A DNA stretch of 64,000 nucleotides from Symbiodinium natans (GCA_905221605.1 CAJNDS010002403.1:1-64000), one strand, 5' to 3'. Numbered from the stretch's first letter, positions 41,401 to 50,538 are shown. The notes: generated by a model not told the origin, from the sequence alone. A program made the numbers and translations.

Positions 41401-43095
41401 AAGGATGCTCGTGCACCTTCCTAAGTATACCCTGCATGTGCATAACCCCTTATTCAATTAAGGGGAAGTTTCCTTAACACCTAAATGAAAGGTTAAGGAC
41501 TATGACTATTTTCTACAGGAGAACCGGCACCTGAATGACGTTCAAGGACTACTCCTTACTTACCCAGATCCAAGAAGTACAGCTCCCAAATAGTACCCTT
41601 GAGTCATTTTCAGGAACCCTTAAGGGGGATCTTTTTTTCTGGATCCTCCCAGTAGTTTGGGTAAGGGATTTTGGAAGTATGGGTACCCTTTTCTTGGGTT
41701 GGTTACTTTACAAGGGAACCTTGAACCCCAAAAAGGGAAAACGGTACCACTGAACTACCAAGGAGGGGCTTTTGGATGTTCTGGGAACCATCTCTTCGGC
41801 GGGGGCATCATCCGGTTTTGCCGTCAACCTCAAGGCCTTTATTAGTGTTTAGGGTTTGGGTTTAGGGTTTAGGGTTTAGGGTTTAGGGTTTAGGGTTTAG
41901 GGTTTAGGGTTTAGGGTTTAGGGTTTAGGGTTTAGGGTTTAGGGTTTAGGGTTCAGGGTTCAGGGTTTAGGGTTTAGGGTTTAGGGTTTCGGGTTTCGGT
42001 TTTAGGGTTTCGGGTTTCGTGTTTAGGGCCGCTTGAAGGTTCATGGGAGGTGGCAAGCAAGGCTCTACGTGCCCTAAAAACGTGCGTGACTGTAGCCCTA
42101 AACCCAACCCCCCTAAAGCCCTTTAGGGTTAAGGGTTAAGGCTTTCGGGTGTTAGGCCCTGGAAACCCTACTTGGAAGTTCCTGGTGCTTGTTAACCAAC
42201 TATAACTGTACTTATCACCCACTTATAAGCCCTTTGAGTGCCCTAATACGGTCATAAGTGCAGGTATAAGTACGGTGAGAAGTGGCTAATAAGTACCATG
42301 AACCTCCAAGGCCATAGAAGGCTCAACCCCTAAACCCTAAACCCTAAACCCCAAAAACTAAAGCTCGGTTGCCAAGCGTCTGAAGTTGAGCCTCTGGAAC
42401 GACTCGACAGCTTTCCGCTTCTGGTCTTTTAATCTCAGGGTGTGATCCACCTTAGCTGGGTGTAGGTTTAGGGTCTAGGGTTTAGGGCTTAGGGTTTGGG
42501 GTAGTTGAGGGTTTAGGGTTCAGGGTTGATCTGCAGGTCTCTTTGGTAAGAATGCGGATGGGATCCCCTGAGCTGGTAAGAAGAGAGCTCGTTGTCTCTT
42601 GTCTAGGGTTTAGGGTTTGGGGTTTGGGGTCTAGGGTTTAGGGTTGAAAGTCTATGGCCACTTCGGGAACACGCCCAATATTGCGGCACCGATTGACCTT
42701 GACCTAGAACACAGACTCTACTCCACCCCTGGGGCTTGAGCTTCGACCGACCGACGGGGGGGGGGGGGGACGATGCCGCAGCGGAGCTCTCTGAGTCATG
42801 ACGATTCAGGATTTAGGGTCTCTAGGGTTTAGGGTCTAGGGTCTAGGGTTTAAGGTTTAGGGTTTAGGGTTTGGGGTTTGGGGTTTAGGGTGGGGGACGG
42901 CGCCAAAGGTAAGGCTTCCCTGTCCCCACCCACTTGGCAGCCGCTCTTCACTCATTTCTTCTTGGGTTGTAGGGTTTAGGGTTTAGGGTTTAGGGCCCTG
43001 CCTATTCTAAACCTTGGAACGTTCCCCCTTATACTAACAGTCTCAATAGGGATTCCAATAGGGCGTACTGCAATTCCAGACCCCCAAAACCCCTA

Positions 43096-43159
<64 letters not shown>

Positions 43160-46100
43160 CAAACCCCCAAACCCTAAAACCCTAAACCCCAAACCCGCTG
43201 AAGCCGAGGTACCCTAAAAGCCTCTCTTAAGGTCCCCCCCCCACCCCCCCCCCCCTCCCTCCCCCCTCCCCCTGCCGATGAAGGGTTTAGGGTTGATAGG
43301 CCTGGTCACAAACCCTAAACCCTAAACCCTAAACCCTAAACCCTAAACCCTAAACCCTAAACCCTAAACCCTAAACCCTGAACATTCAGGATGGTTTTGG
43401 GTTGTTGAGGGTTTCGGGGGGTACGAGTCTTAAATCCTTGATAAGGAGTTCTGAACTCAGCCAGGCAACAATGAAGCCCTCCTTGTCCACCACCAGGGAG
43501 TTGCAAAACCTCAGCTTACACAGATACCGGTTTAGGGTTTAGGGTTAGGGTTTAGGGTTTAGGATTCAGGGTTCAGGGTTTAGGGACGACTTGGTCTTCT
43601 ATGGATGTTGCCGTACCCGCACCGGACAAAGTCTTTTGCGCCGCTGTCCGGGAAGAGAGGGTTGAGAAGGCGCGCCGAAAGCGCACCATGCCTGTACTCG
43701 AATCCCAAACGTCCTTGCAACAAATCCTGAACCGCGGAATGCTAAGACCCCAACACCAAAAACACACCCTTAAACCTTCGGGTTTGGGGGCCGTGGGCCC
43801 TAAAAAAGCCCTGAAGCCACGTGAACCCCCTATGAAAATCCCGAGGCTTGAAGGCCTGGGAGCCATACCGCCTCGGCCAAGGCACTTTTAAGGCAGAATT
43901 TGGGGGTTGTAGGGTTAAACCCTACACCGCCCTAGGCACAAAAAGCCCTAAACCTGCATCCCTAAACCCCTAAACCTAAACTGTGAAACAAGCGCAAGCA
44001 CCTCTCAACAGGTCCGGGGAGCACGGAGGGGTAGCCAAGCTGCTCGAACCTGCAGGATTCTTTGAGCCCAAGCCCTGAACCCTGCCCCATTCTAAACGGG
44101 GGTCCGAAACCCTAAACCCTAAACCCTAAGTCCTAAACCCTAAAGCCTAAACCGAAAACCCTAAATACACAGAAGCCCTAAGCCCCAAGCCCCAAGTTGG
44201 AGGTTGAGGAATGAACGCTCGGGGGGGGGGGGGCGGGGGCGTCAGGGTTTATGGCTGTAGGGTAATTCCCCCCCCCCCCCCCTCCTGGTCACTCCCCCTA
44301 TATAAGCCCTTAACCTGCAAACCGTAAAGCCTCCTTGAGGAACCCTAAACCCTAAGGTTTCACGATGCTTTGGGAGGTTAGGGGTGTTCGGGTTTTGTTG
44401 CTTGGGGTTGAGGGTCTAATATAGGGGCCTAAGCCCTAAGCCCTAAGCCCTAAGCCCTAAGCCCTAAGCCCTAAGCCCTAAGCCCTAAGCCCTAAGCCCT
44501 AAGCCCCGAACCCTAAACCCTAAACCCTAAACCCTAAACCCTAAACCCTAAACCCTAAACCCTAAACCCTAAACCCTAAACCCTAAACCCTAAACCCTAA
44601 ACCCTAGCCCTAAACCCTAGACCCTCTCTCCCTGCGGCCCAGAGGCATGGGCATCGCGTACTCTTCAAAGGTGTCCGTCAGCAGCAGAATCCGCGGCACC
44701 AGAGGCTTCAACCAGTCGAGAAACCTCGGCTTCAACTTAGGGTTTTAGGGTTTAGGGTTTAGGGTTTAGGGTTTGGGGTTTAGGGTTTAGGTTAGGATTT
44801 CGAGAGGTTGGGGCGGGGTGGTTGAGGGTTCAGGGGTTTAGTGTTTAATGCAGGGTGTCACGCTACATAATATCTACCTATGAGCCTCCAGGTCTGGGCA
44901 TTATTCTGTTGAAGAGTGTTGTGGGCTGAGCCATGCGGTGTTCGGGTTTTTTCGGGGGTTTTGCGGGTCGTTGGGGTTTTGGGTAGGGTGCTTCAGCAGT
45001 AGAGGGTGCGTGCGGCCAGCGGGCCCTTTAGCCCACCACGGCTGCGTAAACGAAGAGCACTTTGAAGCCCTCAGAGGCCTACAAGCCCTACAAGCCCTAA
45101 ACCCCCAAACCCTATATATGAACCCCTGTAAAGCCCTATAAACCCCTATAAACCTCTTTAAACCTCTAGAAACCCCAAGCCCTCAACCCAATAAGCCCTA
45201 CGCTACCCTATGTCTATAAACCCTAACAAAGCCCAAAACCCTGAACCCCATTCGCCCTAAACCCAGCAATACATCCTCTTGAGAGTGAAATGTCCAGTGA
45301 CTCTCGTGCGCCTGGAAGGGGCTTCAAGTCCTGGCCGTGGGCTTAGGGTTTAGGGTTTAGGCTTACTTGGAGGTTCATGGGTAGTTATAAGTAGGGTTGT
45401 CGGTACTCTGATTAAGGCTACAATTATGGTTATCCTACTTATAACCCTATTTTTCTATGTACCCATGAAGCTCCAAGTAGGGTCTAGGGTTTAGGGTATG
45501 AAGCCTTGCTTTGGGGTTCCTAAGCACCCTTAACAAAAACTCCGAAAACCCGCTCTAAACCGATAACCCCCAAACCCTACAACCCTCAAGGGTTTGGGGT
45601 TTGGGGTTTAGAATTTGGGGTTTAAGCCGTTCAGGGTTCAATTCAGAGAAGGGTCCGGGTTTCATCGTGAGACTCAAACCCTTCAGGAACTCTATACATG
45701 GGGTGGCCCCCCCCCAAAACCCACATATAAAACCCAAAGCCTAAACCCTAAACCCTAAACCCTAAACCCTAAACCCTAACCCACAAACTCTAAAACCCTA
45801 AACCCCTAAAACTCAGCAGATTAAAGTTTTTGGTCCAGAGTCTTTCTAATTTGGGGTCCCCTTTTACGGAGTCCCTGGGAGCTCCCTGTTTCGGGTTTTA
45901 GGGTTATTCACTTAGGGTTTTAGGGTTTAGGGTTTAGGAAAACATCCCTCTCTTTCAAAGGGGAGCAGTGGGGAAACATGTTTGGGGATACCCAAAGTCT
46001 GGGGAAGATTTGGGGACCCCCACCCCCACCCCCCCAAGACACTGTGGTTGGTGGGTGTGTCCTTGACGACTTCGATCATGTCCTTGCGCACGGATGGAGG

Positions 46101-47525
46101 GGTTTAGGGCTTTGGCTTTGGAGTTCAGGGTTTAGGGTTTCGGGGTTTGGGGTAAGGGTTTAAGGTGTAGGCTTTTAAACCCTAAACCCTGAACCCTGAC
46201 CCCTCGGCCCTGAACCCTGAACCCTGAACCCTGAACCCTAAACCCACCCACAAAGTCTTGGGGTTTGAAGAGTTAAGGGGTTTACTTCGGGTTTTTGGGG
46301 TGCTAAGACGTTACGCCCTAGACCTTAAACCCTGAACAAAAAAAGAGGTTCGATTCTTCCCTAAACCCTAAACCCCAAACCCAAACCCCGACCCCCTGCT
46401 CGCCCCACCCAAACCCTCAACCTTAAGCCCCAAGTAATGTTTCAGGGGCGTTGATCATAGGGGCCTGAGGCTTACACCAACTTCATCGGGTTAGGGTTTA
46501 GGGTTTGGAGTTTGGGGGTTTAGGGGTTTAGGAGTTTAGTGTTTGGGGTTTCGGGTTCGGGGATTAGGGTTTAGGGTTTAAGGCTTAGGGCTTGGCTTAG
46601 GGCTTAGGGTTTAGGGTTCAGGGTTTGGGGTTTAGGGTTTAGGGCTTAGGGCAGCTTTGGGTTGAGTGTGTCCAAGCTGCGTGGATCTTGATGTTGTTCT
46701 CCCGCAGGAGGTTGATCCTCATGCTTGGCGGCTTCTTTGTGTGGTAGTGAGCTCGGGGAACCCTAAACCCTAAACCCTGAACCCTAAACCCTAAACCCTA
46801 AACCCTAAACCCCTAACCCCTAAACCCTAAACCCTAACCCTAAACCCTAACCCTAAACCCCAAACCCCAAACCCTAAACCCTAAACAGGTCGAGCGTCCG
46901 ATATCTCATGAGCTTGTCGTAGTCGGGCTCATGGGCCGTCGTCCTGGCTCTGCCGGCAGGATCTATGTAGGGCTTAGTGGCTTAAGGCTTAGGAGTTAGG
47001 GTTTAGCGTTTATTTAGGGACTCGGGGTTAGGGTTTATGCCTTCTGGTTGCCCCACTTACGGTGTAAGATCCTACTTGCAAGTGCCCATGACTCTTCAAG
47101 CAAACCCTCAGTGAAGGACACCCTAGACCCTAAAACCCGAAACCCTAAACCCTAAACCGAATCATAACTGCAGATATAACCCAACGATAACCATCTCAGG
47201 GCACTTAAGGGGCCTTTGAGTGAACCAGAAGGGCAGTTATGAATGGGGGTGCTGATATGTACCATTCCAAGTCAAGGCCGGTGCTCCAGCTACACCCTAA
47301 ACCCTAAACCCAAAATCCTAAACCCTAAACCTAAACCCTAAACCCTAAACCGAAACCCTAAACCCTAAACTTGGGATGATCCCGGCTTATACGAACAGTC
47401 CTTCATGGGGATTATAATGCCCCCTGTTATACCCCCTATTCAGGACTGTTAGTATAAGGGGGAACATCCCAATCCAAAACGATAAACCCTAACCCGTCCC
47501 CCCCCCCCCCCCCCCCCCCCCCACA

Positions 47526-47561
<36 letters not shown>

Positions 47562-48234
47562 AAAAACACGAAAAGAAAAAACATACAAGTATAACAAAAA
47601 ACCAGAATGAAGAACCCCGGCCCCCAGAGAAGAAGTGCTTCGGCCTCTTGAGGCCTTCGATGCCGGTGGCCTTCTGTAGCTCCAGCCACGCCTCGGTCAC
47701 CAGGGGTCTTTTGGGGGGCTTTGGCTTTCGGGGTGTATCAATTTTTGGGGGGGGGGGGGGGTGCTACATGCGGTTTTTAAAGGGGCTTGGGGGGTTTTGG
47801 GAGTTGAGGGGTCTTGGGGGTTTGGGGGGTTTTAGGGTTTTAGGCTTTAGAGGTTAGGGGGCTCAGGGATCTGGCATGGGGCTAAGGGACTAAGGGCAGC
47901 GGGGTGGGGGGCGGGGGGGGACCTTCTCTGTGCTTTTAAGCCCTTGAACTAGGCGCTTGAACCTCGCTCCTGAACCCACAGCCCAAAATCCCCTAAACCT
48001 CACCCCTGCATCAGTGGTCCAGGCCTAAGCCGCCAACTTCTAAAGACCCTGAACCGCAAACCCTTCCTCCGCCTAAGCCCCAAGCCCCTAAGCCCCTAAA
48101 CCCGAGAACCCAACCCTAAACCTTAAACCCTAAACCCTCAACCCTAATCCCTACACCCTAAACCCCCCCCCCCCCATTTTGCACATCGTAGGCGCCTCTG
48201 GCATAAGAGTGCCCTCCACGTCCAGGACAACCAT
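38408..48234 (-). CDS. thrH-like: Gene B: ThrH-like HAD phosphatase, 13 exons
   Basis: Exons: 48234-48196, 47691-47645, 46943-46899, 46717-46681, 46082-46062 (21 nt), 45330-45302, 44724-44647, 44049-44023, 43509-43456, 42433-42381, 40443-40358, 38533-38498 and 38461-38408 (TAG). They encode 201 residues, close to the roughly 200 of bacterial ThrH. Motif I is VVLDVEGTLMPE (nucleophile Asp, ThrH-type Glu two residues on), then AWLELQKATGIEGLKRTTAH, EPDYDKLMRYR, NIKIHDMIEVVKDLKPLPGA, FLDWLKPLVPRILLLTDTFE (motif II Thr-Asp), EEYAMPMFEQLGYPSVFCNS, VVDKEGFIVAWLRLKDQKRK (Lys of motif III), CIAVGDSFNDVSMLTAAERG (motif IV) and VRKAHPEFPVAKDHS. Spacing matches the family without gaps through most of the length. 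Family role: hydrolysis of phosphoserine or phosphate transfer to homoserine; activity here is inferred. Donors: six GC, four GA, one GT, one TT; eleven of twelve acceptors AG|G. The ATG at 48234 is chosen because it begins just before motif I; an upstream exon cannot be excluded, and a GT after Glu-Ala-Ser-Glu leaves the 3' end open to a further intron. Confidence 0.88.
38452..38499 (-). repeat. 36-nt telomeric intron with 12-bp duplication
   Basis: GGCTGTGGTCCT occurs at 38452-38463 and 38488-38499, separated by 24 bp that include three CCCTAAA units. On the minus strand, splicing AAG|GACC to TAG|GACC removes 36 nt (38497-38462) and joins PVAK to DHSPGLLEASE. Read unspliced, the frame meets TAG inside the telomeric units. 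Confidence 0.8.
38543..38990 (+). repeat. Stacked variant arrays: TTTGGGG, TTTAGGGGG, GGGTTTTA, GGGCTTTA
   Basis: Fifteen to sixteen TTTGGGG units (38543-38652), then TTTAGGGGG and TTTAGGGGGG units (38670-38815), then 8-mer GGGTTTTA and GGGCTTTA/GGGCTTCA units (38816-38935), then TTTAGGG. Each block is internally uniform. All lie in the intron between gene B exons ending at 40358 and starting at 38533. Confidence 0.95.
39000..39390. other. Unique islands in gene B's long intron
   Basis: 39115-39060 minus reads SASLNQEPNFPHIQSP, resembling the ThrH segment before the C-terminus (compare gene B exon 12) and possibly a relic of another copy. 39240-39385 shows no clear frame. TTTAGGG units at 39155-39225. 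Confidence 0.4.
39387..39540 (-). repeat. CCCCTAAA array merging into CCCTAAA array
   Basis: Eight CCCCTAAA units then about twelve CCCTAAA units. Confidence 0.95.
39540..39900 (-). CDS. Two candidate exons separated by a family-1 element
   Basis: 39890-39800 minus includes NYGLGRLVWRSDKVPKSG; 39640-39540 includes RQFLVEPWAEMEAHARAPSR. The element between them (39647-39791) is flanked by GCTGCCAAG and CTTGGCAGC, extending its inverted repeat into the exon edges. They lie in a gene B intron and are not needed for gene B. Confidence 0.3.
39647..39791. mobile_element. Family-1 element, long subtype
   Basis: TACTTGGAGATTCATGGAAC to GTACCATGAACCTCCAAGTA, 145 bp, with inner AAGTACAGATACAAGTACAG. 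The same subtype is at 42168-42312. Confidence 0.85.
40105..40220 (-). repeat. 14-mer higher-order telomeric array
   Basis: CCCTAAA alternates with TCCTAAA or TTCCTAAA, giving a 14-15-bp unit repeated about eight times. The dimer, not the 7-mer, has been amplified. Confidence 0.92.
40262..40384 (-). repeat. 26-bp exon-end duplication flanking a telomeric tract
   Basis: TTTTCGGAGGGGTAGATGAG plus GATGCC occurs at 40262-40287 and 40359-40384 (offset 97). The upper-coordinate copy is the end of gene B exon 11 (GILIYPSEK, GC donor at 40357). The lower copy lies within the intron and keeps the same reading frame (GILIYPSEKAAPD), with CCCTAAA-type units between. Confidence 0.9.
40440..40560 (+). 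repeat. Mixed TTTGGGG/TTTAGGG/ATTTAGG array
   Basis: About fifteen units with TTTAGGATTTGGGGTTTAGG higher-order pattern, starting 12 bp from the gene B exon at 40443. Confidence 0.93.
40565..40940 (-). CDS. Candidate exons, including a possible C-terminus
   Basis: 40935-40830 minus reads FFDTMSCNMGVKCLGSGGIS, then NADPYSVKVLVEEDP and TGA, very protein-like. 40680-40565 minus can be read as STRLCTQRKKTLHAAAAVTQ, but its plus strand is open too. They lie within gene B's intron 10 (42380-40444), so either a nested gene or alternative exons. Confidence 0.35.
40993..41145 (-). repeat. Interstitial telomeric array, CCCTAAA
   Basis: About twenty units. Confidence 0.96.
41150..41650. other. Unique and degenerate sequence
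   Basis: GGGTTTA/GGGGTTTAA units at 41252-41370 and an AT-richer unique stretch at 41370-41640. A short minus frame, SEVALLVEQRNENPRTFEAC, at about 41240-41160. Nothing firm. Confidence 0.4.
41648..41845. mobile_element. Family-2 element beside a candidate exon
   Basis: The element at 41648-41763 (GGTACCCTTTTCTTGGGTTG, ACAAGGGAACCTTGAACCCC, ACTGAACTACCAAGG). Immediately after it the minus strand 41845-41765 reads IKALRLTAKPDDAPAEEMVP, protein-like but outside the gene B reconstruction. Confidence 0.55.
41848..41990 (+). repeat. Interstitial telomeric array, TTTAGGG
   Basis: About twenty units ending in TTCAGGG and TTTCGGG variants. Confidence 0.96.
42028..42100. mobile_element. Family-1 left end only
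   Basis: GCTTGAAGGTTCATGGGAGG followed by GCAAGGCTCTACGTGCCCTA; no matching right end. Confidence 0.5.
42168..42312. mobile_element. Family-1 element, long subtype
   Basis: TACTTGGAAGTTCCTGGTGC to GTACCATGAACCTCCAAG, 145 bp, about 80 percent like the copy at 39647 by eye. It lies 70 bp from the gene B exon at 42381. Confidence 0.85.
42440..43000. repeat. TTTAGGG/TCTAGGG tracts and weak exons
   Basis: Tracts at 42465-42530, 42600-42650, 42805-42895 and 42965-42995. Islands between read on the minus strand TRDNELSSYQLRGSHPHS and EEMSEERLPSGWGQGSLTFG. A G run lies at 42757-42769. All within intron 9 of gene B, which is the one with a non-standard donor. Confidence 0.6.
43098..43160. repeat. 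Poly-C run of about 47 bp
   Basis: 43099-43146 is C only, followed by ten A. A second C-rich run is at 43234-43272. The longest homopolymer in the window. Confidence 0.95.
43307..43381 (-). repeat. Interstitial telomeric array, CCCTAAA
   Basis: Ten perfect units in intron 9 of gene B. Confidence 0.96.
43601..43891 (+). other. Plus-strand open fr. in gene B intron 8
   Basis: A 97-codon plus frame with EERVEKARRKRTMPVLESQT and SLQQILNRGMLRPQ reads like protein, but it lies within intron 8 of minus-strand gene B (44022-43510). Possible nested plus-strand gene or fragment. Confidence 0.3.
44220..44282. repeat. Paired poly-G and poly-C runs
   Basis: G run at 44221-44233 and C run at 44269-44282; they could pair as a hairpin. 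Intronic in gene B. Confidence 0.85.
44428..44610 (-). repeat. CCCTAAG array joined to CCCTAAA array
   Basis: Eleven CCCTAAG units (44428-44505) pass abruptly into about thirteen CCCTAAA units. Each half is uniform. Confidence 0.96.
45363..45481. mobile_element. Inverted-repeat element, family 1
   Basis: TACTTGGAGGTTCATGGGTA to ACCCATGAAGCTCCAAGTA, 118 bp, starting 33 bp from the gene B exon at 45330. Confidence 0.85.
45580..45985. repeat. Mixed telomeric tracts in gene B intron 5
   Basis: TTTGGGG at 45590-45620, CCCTAAA at 45740-45780, TTTAGGG at 45890-45940. No exon needed here. Confidence 0.85.
46098..46660. repeat. Degenerate telomeric field in gene B intron 4
   Basis: TTTAGGG/TTTCGGG at 46098-46170, CCCTGAA at 46175-46250 (a CCCTGAA sub-array), TTTAGGG and CTTAGGG at 46490-46655. 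Confidence 0.9.
46755..46890 (-). repeat. CCCTAAA array filling a 181-nt intron
   Basis: About eighteen units (some 6-mers CCCTAA) occupy most of gene B intron 3 (46898-46718, GA-AG). Confidence 0.95.
47040..47360. mobile_element. Family-1 fragments with CCCTAAA tracts
   Basis: A right-end-like piece CAAGTGCCCATGACTCTTCAAG at 47079-47100 and an interior of the long subtype at 47163-47265, split by CCCTAAA units at 47123-47158. Looks like an element interrupted by telomeric repeat. More CCCTAAA at 47293-47370. Confidence 0.5.
47372..47473. mobile_element. Inverted-repeat element, family 4
   Basis: TTGGGATGATCCCGGCTTAT to AGTATAAGGGGGAACATCCC, 101 bp, with inner AACAGTCC and GGACTGTT. Confidence 0.85.
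47496..47580. repeat. Poly-C then (GA)n
   Basis: C run at 47497-47522, then (GA)n from 47527 to about 47556. It begins about 65 bp downstream, in transcription order, of the gene B exon ending at 47645. Confidence 0.95.
47740..48180. other. Intron 1 of gene B
   Basis: Poly-G at 47746-47761, G-rich TTTTGGGGG-like sequence to 47860, unique sequence to 48100, CCCTAAA at 48113-48165 and a C run at 48163-48175. GC-AG intron 48195-47692. Confidence 0.75.
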
Positions 48235-48285
48235 GACCAAGTCCCCTGGGACTTCAACTCTGGGTGGGTTAGGGTTGCTTAGGGT

Positions 48286-48372
48286 TTAACTAGGGTTTAG
48301 GGTTTAGGGTTTAGGGTTTAGGGTTTAGGGTTTAGGGTTTAGGGTTTAGGGTTTAGGGTTTAGGGTTCAGGT
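48286..48372 (+). repeat. Interstitial telomeric array, TTTAGGG
   Basis: About twelve units immediately upstream of gene B's first recognised exon. Confidence 0.96.
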
Positions 48373-48738
48373 CTAGGGTCCCCCTGTGCGAAGCACTCAA
48401 CTTAATGCTTGTTAGGGTCCTAAAGCCTAGACCCGAATCCTAAGCCTTGTTTTTGTTAATGTTGCGCGTTGCATTTCGGGCTTGAGGGGGTTTAGGCTTC
48501 GGGTTTCGGGTTTAGGGTTAGGGTGTAGGGGCGTAGGGGGTTAGAGTTTAGGGGGTTAGGGTTTAGGATAGGGGTTTAGCGATTCAGGGGCTTATGGGTC
48601 GAGGGTTGACGAGGTTTTGCAGAGGGGCTTAGGGGCCTCAAAATGGCTTGCAGTGTTTAGGGTTTAGACCGCTATAAGGGTACCAGGCGCTATGAATGTC
48701 TCCCTGGGATTAAGTTTCGTGGTTTAGGGCGTAGGGCT

Positions 48739-48844
48739 TGGGATGTTCGCCCTTATACTAACGGTCCTTAAAAGGGATGATAGTACCCGCCTATGATAAG
48801 CTGAAATTACTAAGTAGCTGTTAGTATAAGGGGGAACATCCCAA
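48739..48844. mobile_element. Inverted-repeat element, family 4
   Basis: TTGGGATGTTCGCCCTTATA to AGTATAAGGGGGAACATCCC, 106 bp. Confidence 0.85.
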
Positions 48845-48884
48845 GGAGTAGGGCTTTAGAACCCGTACAGAACTCGACACGCCG

Positions 48885-49118
48885 TCGAAATCAGGTCTCG
48901 TACAGGTGCCTGGCGAACTCAACATCAATGCCCTGGCTCTGAATGTCCCCTAAACCCTAAACCCCAAACCCTAAACCCTAAACCCTAAGCCCTAAACCCC
49001 CGTGAGGCCGAGAGGCTCTCGTGGATGTCGATCTCCTCTTGGAGGACGTACTGAATCTTCTGGTCCCCCAAGATCTTGCTCGCGGAGACCTTCACGTAGG
49101 CCTGCGGAATGAGGTTTC
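48885..49118 (-). CDS. Two exons of an unrecognised gene upstream of gene B
   Basis: 49118-49004 minus reads IPQAYVKVSASKILGDQKIQ, then YVLQEEIDIHESLSAS. 48950-48885 reads IQSQGIDVEFARHLYET then a stop. CCCTAAA repeat (48950-49000) separates them. Both read strongly as protein. No family named. Confidence 0.5.
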
Positions 49119-49317
49119 GGGTTTCGGGTTAGGGTCGTGTGTCAAAGCTCGGCTCCTCAACGGTTCTGGGTTTGGTCTAGAATCCCCCCAATTGAAGCCC
49201 GAGCAACGAAGGACCTAAGTCCTTGAGTCAATCTGGAGTGACTGGCACCAAGGAATGCGAACGGTAGCCGTCTAGACCCCAAACTTTAAACCATAAACCC
49301 TAGACCTACATTAACAT

Positions 49318-49346
49318 AAGAAGGCCTGCAGATTGCAGGCCTTCTA
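49318..49346. repeat. Short perfect hairpin
   Basis: AGAAGGCCTGCA and TGCAGGCCTTCT separated by three bases. Could be a small element end or a structured site. Confidence 0.8.
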
Positions 49347-49495
49347 CGGTAACTCAAGGATGCCAGAAGTAAGTATAGGGGGGTCCCTACACCTAAACCC
49401 AAAATCCAAAACCCTAAAGCCCTCGCAAACCGAAGCATGATCAGGACATGAGAGCATGTGGATGGATCCAGGAGCTCCAGATTTTTTACATGCTT

Positions 49496-49622
49496 AGGGC
49501 TTCGGGCTAAAGCATGAGGTATGTTGTTACTTGCTACTTATAAGAAACCATATATATATATACACTGTATATATGGTTTCTTATAAGTAGCAAGTAAAAT
49601 CCTCATGCAAGCCCGAAGCCCT
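49496..49622. mobile_element. Long near-perfect palindrome
   Basis: Outer arms GGGCTTCGGGCTAAAGCATG and CATGCAAGCCCGAAGCCC, inner arms TTACTTGCTACTTATAAGAA and TTCTTATAAGTAGCAAGTAA around a (TA)-rich centre at about 49550-49572. About 127 bp that would fold almost entirely. Confidence 0.9.
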
Positions 49623-49734
49623 ATACACTCCTACCCCTACCTCACATGGCTTCAGGGCTAATTTAGGATTTCGTTTAGGGTTAGGGTTTAGGGTTTAGGG
49701 TTTAGGGGTCTTTTTGCTGAGAACATTTCAGGGG

Positions 49735-49803
49735 TCCTGCTGCTCCTCCGTCGGGATGTGGCGCCAGTGGGCCGCGCAAAGGTCGTGGCAGCCTTGCTGT
49801 TTT
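49735..49803 (-). CDS. ZZ-like zinc-finger exon (fragment)
   Basis: Minus reads CHDLCAAHWRHIPTEEQQDP. It resembles the block at 56150-56062 (GTNYDLCARC) and ZZ-type fingers in which a Tyr-Asp-Leu-Cys-xx-Cys forms part of the zinc site, but here the second position is His. A short exon of a larger gene. Confidence 0.45.
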
Positions 49804-50059
49804 TTGGTCCAAACTCTAAACCCTAGACCCAAAACCCAAAACCCTAAAGCCGAAAGCCTAAAGCCTAAACCCTAACTTTTTGCGGCTCAGGGATCTTAGA
49901 GGCCTTGAGGGTTTAGGGTTTAGGAACCCGCAACTCGGTTCCTAAACCCTAAGCCGTAAACCTTTGGAGGGCTTATGGAGTCCAACCTATGGTGACTGTT
50001 CTTAAGCTTAGGGGCTGAATACCCCAGCCCAAAAACGGTAGGCCTTCCATGTGTAGTAG

Positions 50060-50398
50060 GACTATATATATATATACCCAAAAGGTTAGCCATCTACTTG
50101 TAGTAGGATTATGATTATAAAATATAAATATAAATAAGGAAAGATATATATATAAATAAATATAAATAAATATAAATAAATATAAATAAATACAAATAAA
50201 TACAAATAAATACAAATAAATATAAATAAATATAAATAAATATAAATAAATATAAATAAATATAAATAAATATAAAAAAATATAAATAAATATAAATAAA
50301 TATAAATAAGTATAAATATATATACAAAAATGGTAAGCCTGTTATTTGTAGGATTAGATATACCCAACAAGGTTAACCATCTATTTGTGGAAGTGTTA

Positions 50399-50431
<33 letters not shown>

Positions 50432-50440
50432 GTATCTCCA
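50060..50440. repeat. AT microsatellite region
   Basis: (TA)n at 50063-50078 and 50397-50431, and a 10-bp unit TATAAATAAA repeated about sixteen times at 50150-50310. Two copies of a GGTTAGCCATCTACTTGTAG-like segment flank it (50084 and 50374). Tyr/Ile-rich open frames are repeat translations. Confidence 0.95.
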
Positions 50441-50538
50441 AAAAGGTTCAAGGTTCGCTACCCAGCCCCTACGTAAAGGATATAATAAGGAGGGACCCCC
50501 TAGAAGGGAACCGTAGAATTTATGCCCCTTTCTACTCG

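Noticed and set aside
47449-47700. Ser/Leu-rich minus ORFs near 47.5 kb
   Set aside because: They run through poly-C and (GA)n; only the 47691-47645 part is a real exon of gene B.
50086-50451. 121-codon Tyr/Ile/Leu-rich minus ORF
   Set aside because: Translation of the TATAAATAAA microsatellite.
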